Positions 1 through 6,453 of a stretch of DNA of 7,540 nucleotides are shown here, piece after piece. The notes beneath the pieces are model-generated. The model made no database searches. It was not told where the DNA came from and was given only the letters and a program-made list of their open reading frames with translations. A program made the translations under genes and the position numbers. The stretch is from NCBI GenBank assembly GCA_030044395.1, contig JASHVW010000344.1, positions 1 to 7,540 on the forward strand, given 5' to 3'. The stretch's first letter is position 1; the number at the start of each line of letters is the position of its first letter. Source of the DNA: Verrucomicrobiia bacterium (GTDB taxonomy: Bacteria > Verrucomicrobiota > Verrucomicrobiia > Limisphaerales > UBA11358).

Positions 1-85
1 CAACAATACCCAAGCTCGGGTAACAGTTACTTTTGGCAGACGGCGGCATGGGATTGAGCAGGTCCAAGTTCTCAGGCAACGATTG
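1..85. other. Unassigned window edge downstream of deoC
   Basis: This is the 85 bp beyond the deoC stop. Two weak readings exist. On the plus strand, frame 1 is open from the edge and ends at a TGA at 55-57 (last residues FWQTAAWD), which could be the C-terminus of a gene converging on deoC. On the minus strand, an ATG at 49-47 opens a frame running off the edge (MPPSAKSN...), which could start a gene downstream of deoC. Neither has a recognisable motif or ribosome binding site, so no gene is called. An imperfect palindrome centred near 17 (ACCCAAGCTCGGGT) is too short and T-poor to be called a terminator. Confidence 0.2.
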
Positions 86-1033
86 TTACGGCAGGGAAAA
101 ATAATCGGAGCTTTGATAACGCCCATCGACGGTTTTGGCGATTTGCATGAGGAGATCGTTGACGAGTGCGCTGGCGCCGAAGCGGAACAACCGCGGGGTC
201 AGCCAGTCGTCACCGAGGGTTTCCTTGACCATGACCAGCCAGGCGAGCGCCTGTTTGGCGGTGCGGATGCCGCCGGCGGGTTTCATGCCAATGCGACAGC
301 CGGTGGCAAAGAAATAATCGCGGATGGCTTCGAGCATGACCAGGGTCACAGGCATGGTGGCCGCGGGCGAGACTTTACCGGTGCTGGTCTTGATGAAATC
401 CGCGCCGGCCTGCATTGCGATTTCGCTGGCAAGGCGCACGTTGTCGTAGGTGACAAGCTCACCGGTTTCGAGAATCACCTTCAAGTGCGCGAAGCCGCAG
501 GCTTCCTTTGTCGCGGCGATTTCGTCGAAGACGCGCGCATGGTCGCCGGCGAGGAAGGCGGCGCGGTTGACGACCATGTCGATTTCATCTGCACCGTCGG
601 CGACGGTACGGCGGACTTCCTCGAGCCTGGTGCGCAGGGGAAATTGTCCACTGGGAAAGGCGGTGGCGACGGCGGCGACAAGGACTGGAGAATTTTCGCC
701 GAGAAATTTGCGGGCGTATTTCGTCATATTGGGATATACGCAAACGGCGGCGCAGGGAGGGACATGATATGCGGGGTCGGCGGGTTGGAGCGCTTTACGG
801 CAGAGATAAGCGATTTTGCCGGGGGTGTCCTTGCCTTCGAGCGTGGTGAGGTCGCACATGGCGACGGCCATCTTGAGGCCAGCGAGTTTGGCGGTGGTTT
901 TGATGCTACGTTTGGTGAATGAGGCGGCGCGTTCTTCAAGCATTACGGCATCAACTGCCGCGTGATGAGCGACGAATGATGAGTGATGAGTTGGGACGTT
1001 TGGTTGCAGTTTAGTCATCACAGCCGATTTCAT
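86..1033 (-). CDS. deoC: Deoxyribose-phosphate aldolase (long, DERA-like form)
   Basis: This class I aldolase cleaves 2-deoxyribose-5-phosphate to glyceraldehyde-3-phosphate and acetaldehyde in cytoplasmic deoxynucleoside catabolism. The (beta/alpha)8 barrel carries the family residues: D152 in DEIDMVVN (E. coli D102), the Schiff-base lysine K215 in FIKTSTGK (E. coli K167), and K251 in GMKPAGGIRT (E. coli K201). At 315 aa it is longer than the E. coli enzyme (about 259 aa) and matches human-type DERA in length and in segments such as CDLTTLEG, TRLEEVRR and AWLVMVKETLGDDWL. The start is uncertain. The ATG at 1033 has no Shine-Dalgarno, M6 (1018) and M31 (943) are alternatives, and residues 12-28 are encoded by low-complexity GATGAG repeats, which favours M31. 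It follows purF by 126 bp on the same strand. The function is confident, the N-terminus is not. Confidence 0.95.
   Translation of the reverse strand: MKSAVMTKLQPNVPTHHSSFVAHHAAVDAVMLEERAASFTKRSIKTTAKLAGLKMAVAMCDLTTLEGKDTPGKIAYLCRKALQPADPAYHVPPCAAVCVYPNMTKYARKFLGENSPVLVAAVATAFPSGQFPLRTRLEEVRRTVADGADEIDMVVNRAAFLAGDHARVFDEIAATKEACGFAHLKVILETGELVTYDNVRLASEIAMQAGADFIKTSTGKVSPAATMPVTLVMLEAIRDYFFATGCRIGMKPAGGIRTAKQALAWLVMVKETLGDDWLTPRLFRFGASALVNDLLMQIAKTVDGRYQSSDYFSLP
964..990. repeat. GATGAG short repeat near the deoC 5' end
   Basis: GATGAG occurs three times (964-969, 978-983, 985-990), the last two copies one base apart. On the coding strand this reads CTCATC repeats and would encode the His/Ser-rich stretch THHSSFVAHH if deoC starts at 1033. 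Such simple sequence is unusual in an aldolase and suggests that the region may be untranslated leader. Confidence 0.5.
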
Positions 1034-1115
1034 AATGGACGATTTTGAAGACGAAGATGAGCGGCGTCAATGGAGTTGATTTGGTGTGGTTCAGCCCTTT
1101 CTCCGATGAGCCGAA

Positions 1116-1147
1116 AAGAACGAGGGGGGGACGGAGGGGGAAGCAGG
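1116..1147 (-). promoter_or_regulatory. C-rich, G-poor tract between purF and deoC, possible Rho site
   Basis: Read on the minus strand, the purF-deoC gap contains a pyrimidine-dominated stretch with C5 (complement of 1136-1140) and C7 (complement of 1124-1130), followed by a T-rich run. In mRNA, C-rich and G-poor sequence just after a stop codon is the usual character of a Rho utilisation site. No stable hairpin with a U-tract was found here. This is an inference from composition only, and the tract might equally be neutral spacer. Confidence 0.25.
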
Positions 1148-1159
1148 CGAACGGCAATT

Positions 1160-2620
1160 TTACAGCAGCTTTATCTGCGCCCGCTCCTGAGCCAGTGTTT
1201 CCGTCAAGCTGGCGCCGCGGCCGTTGCGGCGTTCGATGATGTGCTTGTCCACGGCCGGGTCGAAGGGAACCGGATAATTTCCGTCGTAACAGGCCATGCA
1301 AAATGAATTGCCGGGCAGTCCAGTGGCTTTGACCATGCCGGCCTGCGACAAATAATTCAGCGAATCGGCGTTGAGATATTTCCGGATCTCCTCTAGGGAA
1401 TGATTTGCCGCCATCAATTTGCTGCGGTCGGGAAAATCGATTCCATAGACACAGGGGTTCATGTGCGGCGGGCAACTGACGAGGACGTGAACTTCGCGGG
1501 CGCCGGCCTCCTTTAAATTATTCACGCGCGCCTTGCAGGTGGTGCCGCGCACGATGGAATCGTCCACCACGATCACGCGCTTGTCTCTCACCAACTCGGA
1601 AATGAGGTTCAACTTGACGCGCACATTGAAGTCGCGGATGAGCTGGGAGGGCTGCAAGAAACTGCGTCCGACGTAGTGATTGCGCACGAAGGCCATTTCG
1701 TAAGGAATGCCGGAGGCGAGGGAATAGCCGAGGGCGGCGCAATTGCCGCTATCAGGCACCGGCACGACAAGGTCGGCATCGAGGGGAAATTCGCGCGCAA
1801 GCTGGCGGCCCATTTCGACGCGGACCTTATAGACGTTGCGATTGGCAATGGTGCTGTCCGGGCGGGCGAAATAGACATATTCGAAGATGCAAAAGGCGCG
1901 GCGTTGCTGTTCGGGGAAGGCCTGGATGCTTTGCAGGCCGTGCTCGTTGATGATGACGATTTCACCCGGCTCGACGTCGCGGACGAATCTGGCATGGATC
2001 AAATCGAGGGCGCAAGTTTCGCTGGAAAGAACCCAAGCATCGCCGAGTTTGCCGATGCAGAGCGGGCGGAAACCGAAGGGGTCGCGCGCTCCGATCAATT
2101 CCTTTTCGGTCATGATGACGAGCGAGTACGCGCCTTCGATCTTACGGAGGGTATAGACAAAGGGATTCTTGCTGCCATTGGCATCGGGCTGGGCAAGGAG
2201 GTGCAAAATAATTTCGCTGTCAACGGTGGTCTGGAAAATCGAGCCCCGGGATTCAAGTTCATCGCGCAATCGGGCGGCATTGGTGAGATTGCCGTTGTGG
2301 GCGATGGCGATTTGGCCGCGGGCGCAATCCACGGTGAGGGGCTGGGCATTTTTCAATTGCGAGGAGCCGGTGGTGGAGTAACGGGTATGGCCGACAGCCA
2401 GATTGCCGACAAGTTGATGCAGGATATCGCCGTCAAAGACCTGGGGGACCAACCCCATGCCGCGGTGGGCGCGGAAGATTTTGCCATCGCTGGTGACGAT
2501 GCCGGCGCTTTCCTGCCCGCGATGTTGGAGGGCATAAAGGCCGTAGTAGGTGAGTTCAGCGGCATTCGGATGGCCGAAAACGCCGAAGACGCCGCAATAA
2601 TGTTTGGGGTAGATTTGCAT
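1160..2620 (-). CDS. purF: Amidophosphoribosyltransferase (Fe-S type)
   Basis: This enzyme catalyses the first committed step of de novo purine synthesis: PRPP plus glutamine gives 5-phosphoribosylamine, in the cytoplasm. An N-terminal Ntn glutaminase domain (about residues 9-240) begins at C9, the predicted catalytic nucleophile, exposed by removal of an 8-residue propeptide. It contains QHRGQESAG (32-40), HTRYSTTG (78-85) and HNGNL (108-112). The C-terminal phosphoribosyltransferase domain carries the PRPP loop VIVVDDSIVRGTT (349-361). Cysteines C244, C390, C441 and C444 sit where the B. subtilis-type enzyme binds its [4Fe-4S] cluster, so an oxygen-sensitive enzyme is expected, unlike the cluster-free E. 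coli form. The length of 486 aa is normal. The start ATG at 2620 places C9 correctly; only a weak AGG lies upstream. It follows the thioesterase by 67 bp and precedes deoC. No other pur genes are in the window. Confidence 0.98.
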   Translation of the reverse strand: MQIYPKHYCGVFGVFGHPNAAELTYYGLYALQHRGQESAGIVTSDGKIFRAHRGMGLVPQVFDGDILHQLVGNLAVGHTRYSTTGSSQLKNAQPLTVDCARGQIAIAHNGNLTNAARLRDELESRGSIFQTTVDSEIILHLLAQPDANGSKNPFVYTLRKIEGAYSLVIMTEKELIGARDPFGFRPLCIGKLGDAWVLSSETCALDLIHARFVRDVEPGEIVIINEHGLQSIQAFPEQQRRAFCIFEYVYFARPDSTIANRNVYKVRVEMGRQLAREFPLDADLVVPVPDSGNCAALGYSLASGIPYEMAFVRNHYVGRSFLQPSQLIRDFNVRVKLNLISELVRDKRVIVVDDSIVRGTTCKARVNNLKEAGAREVHVLVSCPPHMNPCVYGIDFPDRSKLMAANHSLEEIRKYLNADSLNYLSQAGMVKATGLPGNSFCMACYDGNYPVPFDPAVDKHIIERRNGRGASLTETLAQERAQIKLL

Positions 2621-2687
2621 CGAACTGGTTCGCGCCTACGGATTATTCTCGCAGAAAAAAACGGCGGGCGCAACAGGAACCGCGATT

Positions 2688-3101
2688 TTATGGCAGGGAA
2701 TTTTTTTGAATTAGGGGTTTTAGCTTTTCCACCAATTCATCGGGCAGGCGCTTCGGTTTCTCGTCCAGACCGGTGCAGACGTGAAAGGTTTCGGATTCAA
2801 AGATAGTTTTGCCATTTTGGTTGATGATACGGTGGCCAAAATTGACGCGGACTTTTTCGGCGAGCGTCGGCCAGACTTCGATCGCGAGCAAATCGTCATA
2901 ACGGGCGGGGACGCGGAAGCGGAGCCGGGCTTCCACGACGGGAAAAATGCAATCGCGCAGCTGCCATTCCAGAACGGTGGTCCCCAGGAAGCGAAGGAAC
3001 TCGCCGCGCGCGGCCTCGAGGAAGTCGAGGTAGCGGGAGTGATAAACATGGTTACCGACGGTGCATTCGGCGTAGGCGACGCGGTGGGCATGACGGAACA
3101 T
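2688..3101 (-). CDS. Hotdog-fold acyl-CoA thioesterase (YbgC/FadM/4HBT family)
   Basis: This 137-aa protein is the usual length for a single hotdog domain. The N-terminus (residues 8-31) matches the YbgC/4HBT signature Y-A-E-x-x-x-x-x-V-Y-H-x-x-Y-L-x-F-x-E-x-A-R, followed by the strands VEARLRFRVPARYDDLL and HRIINQNGKTIFES typical of the fold. Such enzymes hydrolyse acyl-CoA or related thioesters in the cytoplasm; the substrate cannot be told from sequence. The catalytic Asp of the family (the D of 'TDAMG') is replaced by T14 in AECTVGN, so activity may rely on E12, H18 or H21, or be altered. The ATG at 3101 is the only sensible start: the frame has an upstream TGA and no ATG, GTG or TTG in between. 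It is first of the three minus-strand genes, 67 bp before purF, with no evident metabolic link to them. Confidence 0.88.
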   Translation of the reverse strand: MFRHAHRVAYAECTVGNHVYHSRYLDFLEAARGEFLRFLGTTVLEWQLRDCIFPVVEARLRFRVPARYDDLLAIEVWPTLAEKVRVNFGHRIINQNGKTIFESETFHVCTGLDEKPKRLPDELVEKLKPLIQKNSLP

Positions 3102-3326
3102 CCGGGCATATTGACGCGGGCACGGGGCGGAGAAAAGTTGAAAATGTCAAAGGGCGCTTTAACAATTTCGCGGCCGGCGTTGCGTTGGGGCGATGCGGCT
3201 GGCTTTATTGCACTTTGGTTACAGATTTCTCCCGAATATGCCTGCTCGTCGCGCCCGGCCATCCGCCGCGGGCGCACAATTCCGCAATTCCTTTCACGAT
3301 CCAATTTTGAAGCAAGCTCTTCGCAA

Positions 3327-3346
3327 TTTTTGCCATTTTTTGCCAT
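3327..3346. repeat. Perfect tandem duplication of a 10-mer (TTTTTGCCAT)
   Basis: TTTTTGCCAT occurs at 3327-3336 and again, without change or spacer, at 3337-3346. The 10-bp period puts the T-tracts in helical phase, which favours curved DNA or a tandem protein site. It lies about 125 bp upstream of the hsp20 start. Confidence 0.7.
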
Positions 3347-3374
3347 TTCGATGACAATTTAGAACAAAAAAATT

Positions 3375-3391
3375 TCGTTTGCGCGAAACGA
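3375..3391. promoter_or_regulatory. Inverted repeat upstream of hsp20, possible operator
   Basis: TCGTTT (3375-3380) and AAACGA (3386-3391) are exact reverse complements separated by GCGCG. The centre is about 88 bp upstream of the hsp20 ATG, within the AT-rich zone. Size and symmetry suit a dimeric regulator, but the sequence matches no operator I recognise. It does not match CIRCE, and arms of 6 bp can occur by chance. Confidence 0.35.
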
Positions 3392-3431
3392 TTTTGAAGT
3401 TATGTTGCAACGTAATCGGCGAGCAGTTTGC

Positions 3432-3459
3432 TTGCACATTGGCAGTATTGCATTACAAT
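3432..3459 (+). promoter_or_regulatory. Candidate sigma-70-type promoter for hsp20
   Basis: A -10-like TACAAT (3454-3459, 5/6 match to TATAAT) lies 16 bp after a weak -35-like TTGCAC (3432-3437). The predicted transcript start near 3465-3467 leaves only about five bases before the ATG at 3471, and no Shine-Dalgarno is present, so the mRNA could be almost leaderless. A second, weaker pair is TTGCGC (3379-3384) with TATGTT (3401-3406), also spaced 16 bp, which would give a normal leader. Confidence 0.35.
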
Positions 3460-3470
3460 AATTTCAAAAC

Positions 3471-3893
3471 ATGGCCGTAACCAAAGTCAGTTCAACGGTT
3501 CATTTTGCCTCCCGCCGCTCCGCCGTGAGCGGGCGTCCGGGCCTCGACAGCGGGCATTGGGTGCCGAACACTGATGTTTATGAGACCGACACGGGCCTGG
3601 TGATCAAGGTGGAGTTGCCCGGGATGAAGAGTGAAAATCTTGAAATCACCGTTGAGGGAAACCAATTGCGGGTTGCGGGGAACCGGCCGGACGGGTGCCG
3701 TCCGCCGAACTGCAGTTTTCTGGTAATGGAGATTTCATACGGTCCGTTCGAGAGCGTTTTGGAGTTGCCGCAAGGTTATGACCTAAGCGAGGCCAAGGCG
3801 ATCTACGTGAACGGGTTTTTGCGAATCGACGTGCCGCAGGCGCGCCGTTTGCACGCCAAGACCACCAAGGTGCCGGTTGCCGAAGGAAGTTAG
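3471..3893 (+). CDS. Small heat-shock protein, Hsp20/alpha-crystallin family
   Basis: This ATP-independent cytoplasmic holdase would bind unfolding proteins and keep them soluble for refolding or degradation. At 140 aa it has the usual bacterial length. The alpha-crystallin domain runs from about residue 30 (WVPNTDVYETDTGLVIKVELPG) to 123, with the hallmark ELPG (48-51), the YGPFESVLELP strand (90-100) and the A-x-x-x-x-NGFLRIDVPQ segment (114-123) containing the conserved N-G-x-L. The short tail has V134-P135-V136, which can serve as the I/V-x-I/V motif for oligomer assembly. The N-terminal arm is about 29 residues. Two cysteines (C76, C81) lie in the loop before the YG strand, an unusual place, and might be redox-responsive. 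The ATG at 3471 is the first in frame and lacks a Shine-Dalgarno. It is followed after 117 bp by lon. Confidence 0.95.
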   Translation: MAVTKVSSTVHFASRRSAVSGRPGLDSGHWVPNTDVYETDTGLVIKVELPGMKSENLEITVEGNQLRVAGNRPDGCRPPNCSFLVMEISYGPFESVLELPQGYDLSEAKAIYVNGFLRIDVPQARRLHAKTTKVPVAEGS

Positions 3894-3958
3894 GCCTGGA
3901 TGAATCTTTTCGGGGACGGCAGCATCTAACTATTGACGGGTTTTAATTTGCGATTGAC

Positions 3959-3973
3959 GCGCGTGTTGCGCGC
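3959..3973 (+). promoter_or_regulatory. Short GC hairpin in the lon leader
   Basis: GCGCG (3959-3963) can pair with CGCGC (3969-3973) across the 5-nt loop TGTTG, 37 bp upstream of the lon ATG. No U-tract follows directly, so it is not an intrinsic terminator. It could pause polymerase or do nothing. Confidence 0.2.
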
Positions 3974-3998
3974 CGGTGGCATTTTCAAATACCATCTC

Positions 3999-4004
3999 AA
4001 AGGA
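3999..4004 (+). promoter_or_regulatory. Shine-Dalgarno deciding the lon start
   Basis: AAAGGA ends six bases before the ATG at 4011, an ideal spacing. The same frame could be read from a TTG at 3933, but that would add 26 residues of unconserved sequence and has no such site. The strong site supports 4011 as the true start. Confidence 0.8.
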
Positions 4005-4010
4005 CAAGAC

Positions 4011-6407
4011 ATGACCGCGCCGGAGACAGAATTTGTCAGCATCCTAGGCACCGCCGAAAAGGCGGACCCGGTGCCGCGGATTTCCTCGCGTTCGCTCCCC
4101 GAAACGCTGCCGATTCTTGGACTATCGGACATTGTGATATTTCCCGGGGCGGTGGTGCCGTTGCTGGTGGAGACGGGGCCGAGCCTGAAGCTAATCGACG
4201 ACATCGTGGCCGGGGACCGCCTGTTTGGCGCGATGCTCCAGCGGAAACCGGAAGTGGTGGAACCGCTGCCGGAAGATTTGTATGAGGTTGGCAGCGTGAC
4301 GCGCCTGGCGAAGATGGTGAAATTTCCCGACGGCACCGCGCGGGTGCTGGTGGAGGGTCTCTGGCGGATCAAGGTGAAGAATTACGCCAAGCCGGCACCG
4401 TATTTGCGGGCCGGTTACGATTTGCTCCGCGATGAAACGGAAGATTCGATTGAGATGCAGGCGATGTTGCGGAACGCGCACAAGCAATTCGAGGAAATTG
4501 CGAAGATGTCCGCCGCCCTGCCCGACCAGGTAAAAATCGCCGCGCTCAATACGGAGCATCCGGGACATTTCGCCGATTTAATTGCCGCCAATTTGAACCT
4601 GTCGCTGGATGACCGGCAGAAATTGCTGGAAACCGTATCGGTGCGCGAGCGATTGCAAAAGCTTCTGCCGATGCTCAATCGTGAGCAGGAAGTCCTGACG
4701 TTGAGTTCCAAGATTCAAAACGACGTCGCGTCGTCCATTGCCAAAAGCCAGCGCGATTTTTTCCTGCGCGAACAAATGCGCGCTATCCAGCGGGAACTAG
4801 GCGAAGGGGACGGGGGTTCGAGTGAAATCAAGACGCTGCGCGACAAGATTGACCTGACGATCATGCCTGACGAGGCGCGCAAGGCCGCGATCCAGGAAAT
4901 TGAGAGGCTCCAGCAAACGCCGCCAGCCGCCGCGGAATACGCCGTGGGGCGAAATTATCTCGACTGGATTCTGGCATTGCCGTGGGAGAAGATCACGGAG
5001 GACAAATTGGATCTAAAGGAAGCGGAGCGGATATTAAACGAGCAACATTTTGGCCTGACCAAGATCAAGGACCGACTACTGGAATTTCTGGCCGTCATCA
5101 AACGCCGCCGGCAAATCAAAGGTCCGATCCTGTGTTTGGTGGGTCCGCCCGGCGTCGGGAAAACGTCGCTGGGCAAGAGCGTGGCGGACGCGTTGGGCCG
5201 GAAATTCGCGCGTATATCGCTGGGCGGCATGCGCGATGAAGCGGAAATCCGGGGCCACCGCCGGACCTACGTGGGAGCCATGCCGGGCAGGATCATTCAG
5301 ACGCTCCGGCGTGTGGAAAGCCGGAACCCCGTTATTTTACTGGACGAGCTGGACAAGGTTGGCGCGGATTTCCGCGGAGATCCGGCGGCGGCGTTGCTGG
5401 AGGTGCTGGATCCGGCGCAAAACAACACGTTTACCGACCATTATCTGGATTTGCCGTTTGATTTGTCGCGGGTGCTGTTTATCGCGACGGCCAACTGGCT
5501 GGATCCGATTCATCCGGCGCTACGAGACCGGCTGGAAGTGATTGAATTGCCGAGCTATACCGAGACGGAGAAGTTGGAAATCGCCAAGCGCTATCTGGTT
5601 CCGCGCCAACTTGAAGAGCACGGGCTGACGCGGCAGGATTTGAAGTTGCACGACGGGACGCTGCGGAAGCTGATTCGCGAATACACGCGGGAGGCAGGGG
5701 TGCGGCAGCTTGAACGTGAAATTGCCGCGCTGGCGCGCAAAGCGGCGCGAAAAATCGTGGCGCGCAACGGCTCGGCGACGACGGTCAAGCTGGACGCCGG
5801 GGGATTGGAAAAATTGCTGGGCCACGCGCCGTTTATCGAGGAAAGCGCGGAAAAGATCACTGAATACGGCATTGCGACGGGTCTGGCATGGACGCCGGTC
5901 GGCGGGGACATATTGTTTATCGAGGCGACACGGATGCGTGGGCGGGGCAATTTGATTTTGACGGGTTCACTTGGCGAAGTGATGAAGGAGAGCGCGCAAA
6001 CCGCGGTGAGTTATTTGCGTTCGCAAGCAAGAAAACTCAACATTGATTTCAGCGATTACGGAAAATATGACATCCACATTCACGTTCCTGCCGGGGCGAC
6101 GCCCAAGGACGGTCCGAGCGCCGGGGTGGCGATTGTGGCAGCGCTGGGATCGTTGCTGGCCCAGCGGCGGGTACGTTCGGACACGGCGATGACGGGCGAG
6201 ATCAGCCTGCGGGGGCGGGTGTTGCGGGTAGGCGGGGTAAAGGAAAAGATTCTGGCGGCGCAACGTTTTGGTCTCAAGCAGGTGATTTTGCCTGATGGCA
6301 ACAAATGCGACTGGCTGGAAGTGCCAGCGGAAGCGCGGGCGAAATTAAAAGCGCATTTCGTCCGGCAAATTGCGGAAATATTCCCATTGGCTTTGACGGC
6401 GAAATGA
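4011..6407 (+). CDS. lon: ATP-dependent protease Lon (LonA)
   Basis: This cytoplasmic AAA+ serine protease degrades misfolded and selected regulatory proteins. The 798 residues are close to E. coli Lon (784). In order there are: a 30-residue leader; the LON substrate-binding domain (about 31-225, beginning LPILGLSDIVIFPGAVVPL); a coiled linker (about 225-320, with FFLREQMRAIQRELGE); the AAA+ module with Walker A GPPGVGKT (378-385), Walker B VILLDELDK (441-449, D445/E446) and sensor region ATANWLDPIHPALRDRLEVI; and the protease domain with PKDGPSAG carrying catalytic S703 and K746 in GGVKEKIL (the S-K spacing of 43 equals E. coli S679/K722). All catalytic parts are intact. The ATG at 4011 is chosen for its Shine-Dalgarno; a TTG at 3933 in the same frame is less likely. 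It lies 117 bp after hsp20, suggesting a shared stress-response unit, and 46 bp before the next gene. Confidence 0.98.
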   Translation: MTAPETEFVSILGTAEKADPVPRISSRSLPETLPILGLSDIVIFPGAVVPLLVETGPSLKLIDDIVAGDRLFGAMLQRKPEVVEPLPEDLYEVGSVTRLAKMVKFPDGTARVLVEGLWRIKVKNYAKPAPYLRAGYDLLRDETEDSIEMQAMLRNAHKQFEEIAKMSAALPDQVKIAALNTEHPGHFADLIAANLNLSLDDRQKLLETVSVRERLQKLLPMLNREQEVLTLSSKIQNDVASSIAKSQRDFFLREQMRAIQRELGEGDGGSSEIKTLRDKIDLTIMPDEARKAAIQEIERLQQTPPAAAEYAVGRNYLDWILALPWEKITEDKLDLKEAERILNEQHFGLTKIKDRLLEFLAVIKRRRQIKGPILCLVGPPGVGKTSLGKSVADALGRKFARISLGGMRDEAEIRGHRRTYVGAMPGRIIQTLRRVESRNPVILLDELDKVGADFRGDPAAALLEVLDPAQNNTFTDHYLDLPFDLSRVLFIATANWLDPIHPALRDRLEVIELPSYTETEKLEIAKRYLVPRQLEEHGLTRQDLKLHDGTLRKLIREYTREAGVRQLEREIAALARKAARKIVARNGSATTVKLDAGGLEKLLGHAPFIEESAEKITEYGIATGLAWTPVGGDILFIEATRMRGRGNLILTGSLGEVMKESAQTAVSYLRSQARKLNIDFSDYGKYDIHIHVPAGATPKDGPSAGVAIVAALGSLLAQRRVRSDTAMTGEISLRGRVLRVGGVKEKILAAQRFGLKQVILPDGNKCDWLEVPAEARAKLKAHFVRQIAEIFPLALTAK

Positions 6408-6453
6408 CATAAGAGTTTACAGATAGCGCAATGATCAGAGGATTTGATTTGAA

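Larger units (their letters stand above)
3102..3470. promoter_or_regulatory. Divergent intergenic region, thioesterase / hsp20
   Basis: These 369 bp separate two divergently transcribed units and must hold promoters for both. The half nearest hsp20 (about 3300-3470) is clearly AT-richer than its surroundings. It contains a tandem 10-mer, an inverted repeat and a candidate promoter, listed separately. On the minus strand a perfect TTGACA -35 hexamer (complement of 3145-3150) lies 44 bp before the thioesterase ATG, but no -10 is found at the proper distance. No CIRCE operator (TTAGCACTC-N9-GAGTGCTAA), tRNA or riboswitch was seen. A minus-strand frame is open across the region but shows no recognisable protein and overlaps the thioesterase out of frame, so it is not called. 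Confidence 0.55.

Noticed and set aside
83..922. Plus-strand open frame of 279 codons opposite deoC
   Set aside because: It lies wholly antisense to a clear deoC with all catalytic residues. Its Gly/Asp/Glu-rich translation has no family motif and no ribosome binding site; it is a mirror of codon bias on the real strand.
1124..1140. G-quadruplex on the plus strand (G7 and G5 runs)
   Set aside because: The two runs give at most three separate GGG tracts nearby, so the usual four-tract rule is not met.
2621..2687. Intrinsic terminator between thioesterase and purF (GCGG...CCGC followed by T7 on the minus strand)
   Set aside because: The stem is only 4 bp with a 13-nt loop, too weak to call despite the T-run. 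The genes are more likely read through.
1676..2806. Plus-strand open frame of 376 codons opposite purF and the end of the thioesterase
   Set aside because: It is antisense to confident purF sequence, has no recognisable domain, and spans a gene boundary. Long antisense frames are expected in GC-rich coding DNA.
2720..3346. Minus-strand frame of 208 codons starting in the divergent intergenic region
   Set aside because: Most of it overlaps the thioesterase in another frame. The non-overlapping N-terminal part shows no motif, and the region is better explained as control DNA.
3933..4010. N-terminal extension of lon from a TTG codon
   Set aside because: The 26 extra residues do not resemble Lon N-termini, and a well-placed AAAGGA directly precedes the ATG at 4011.
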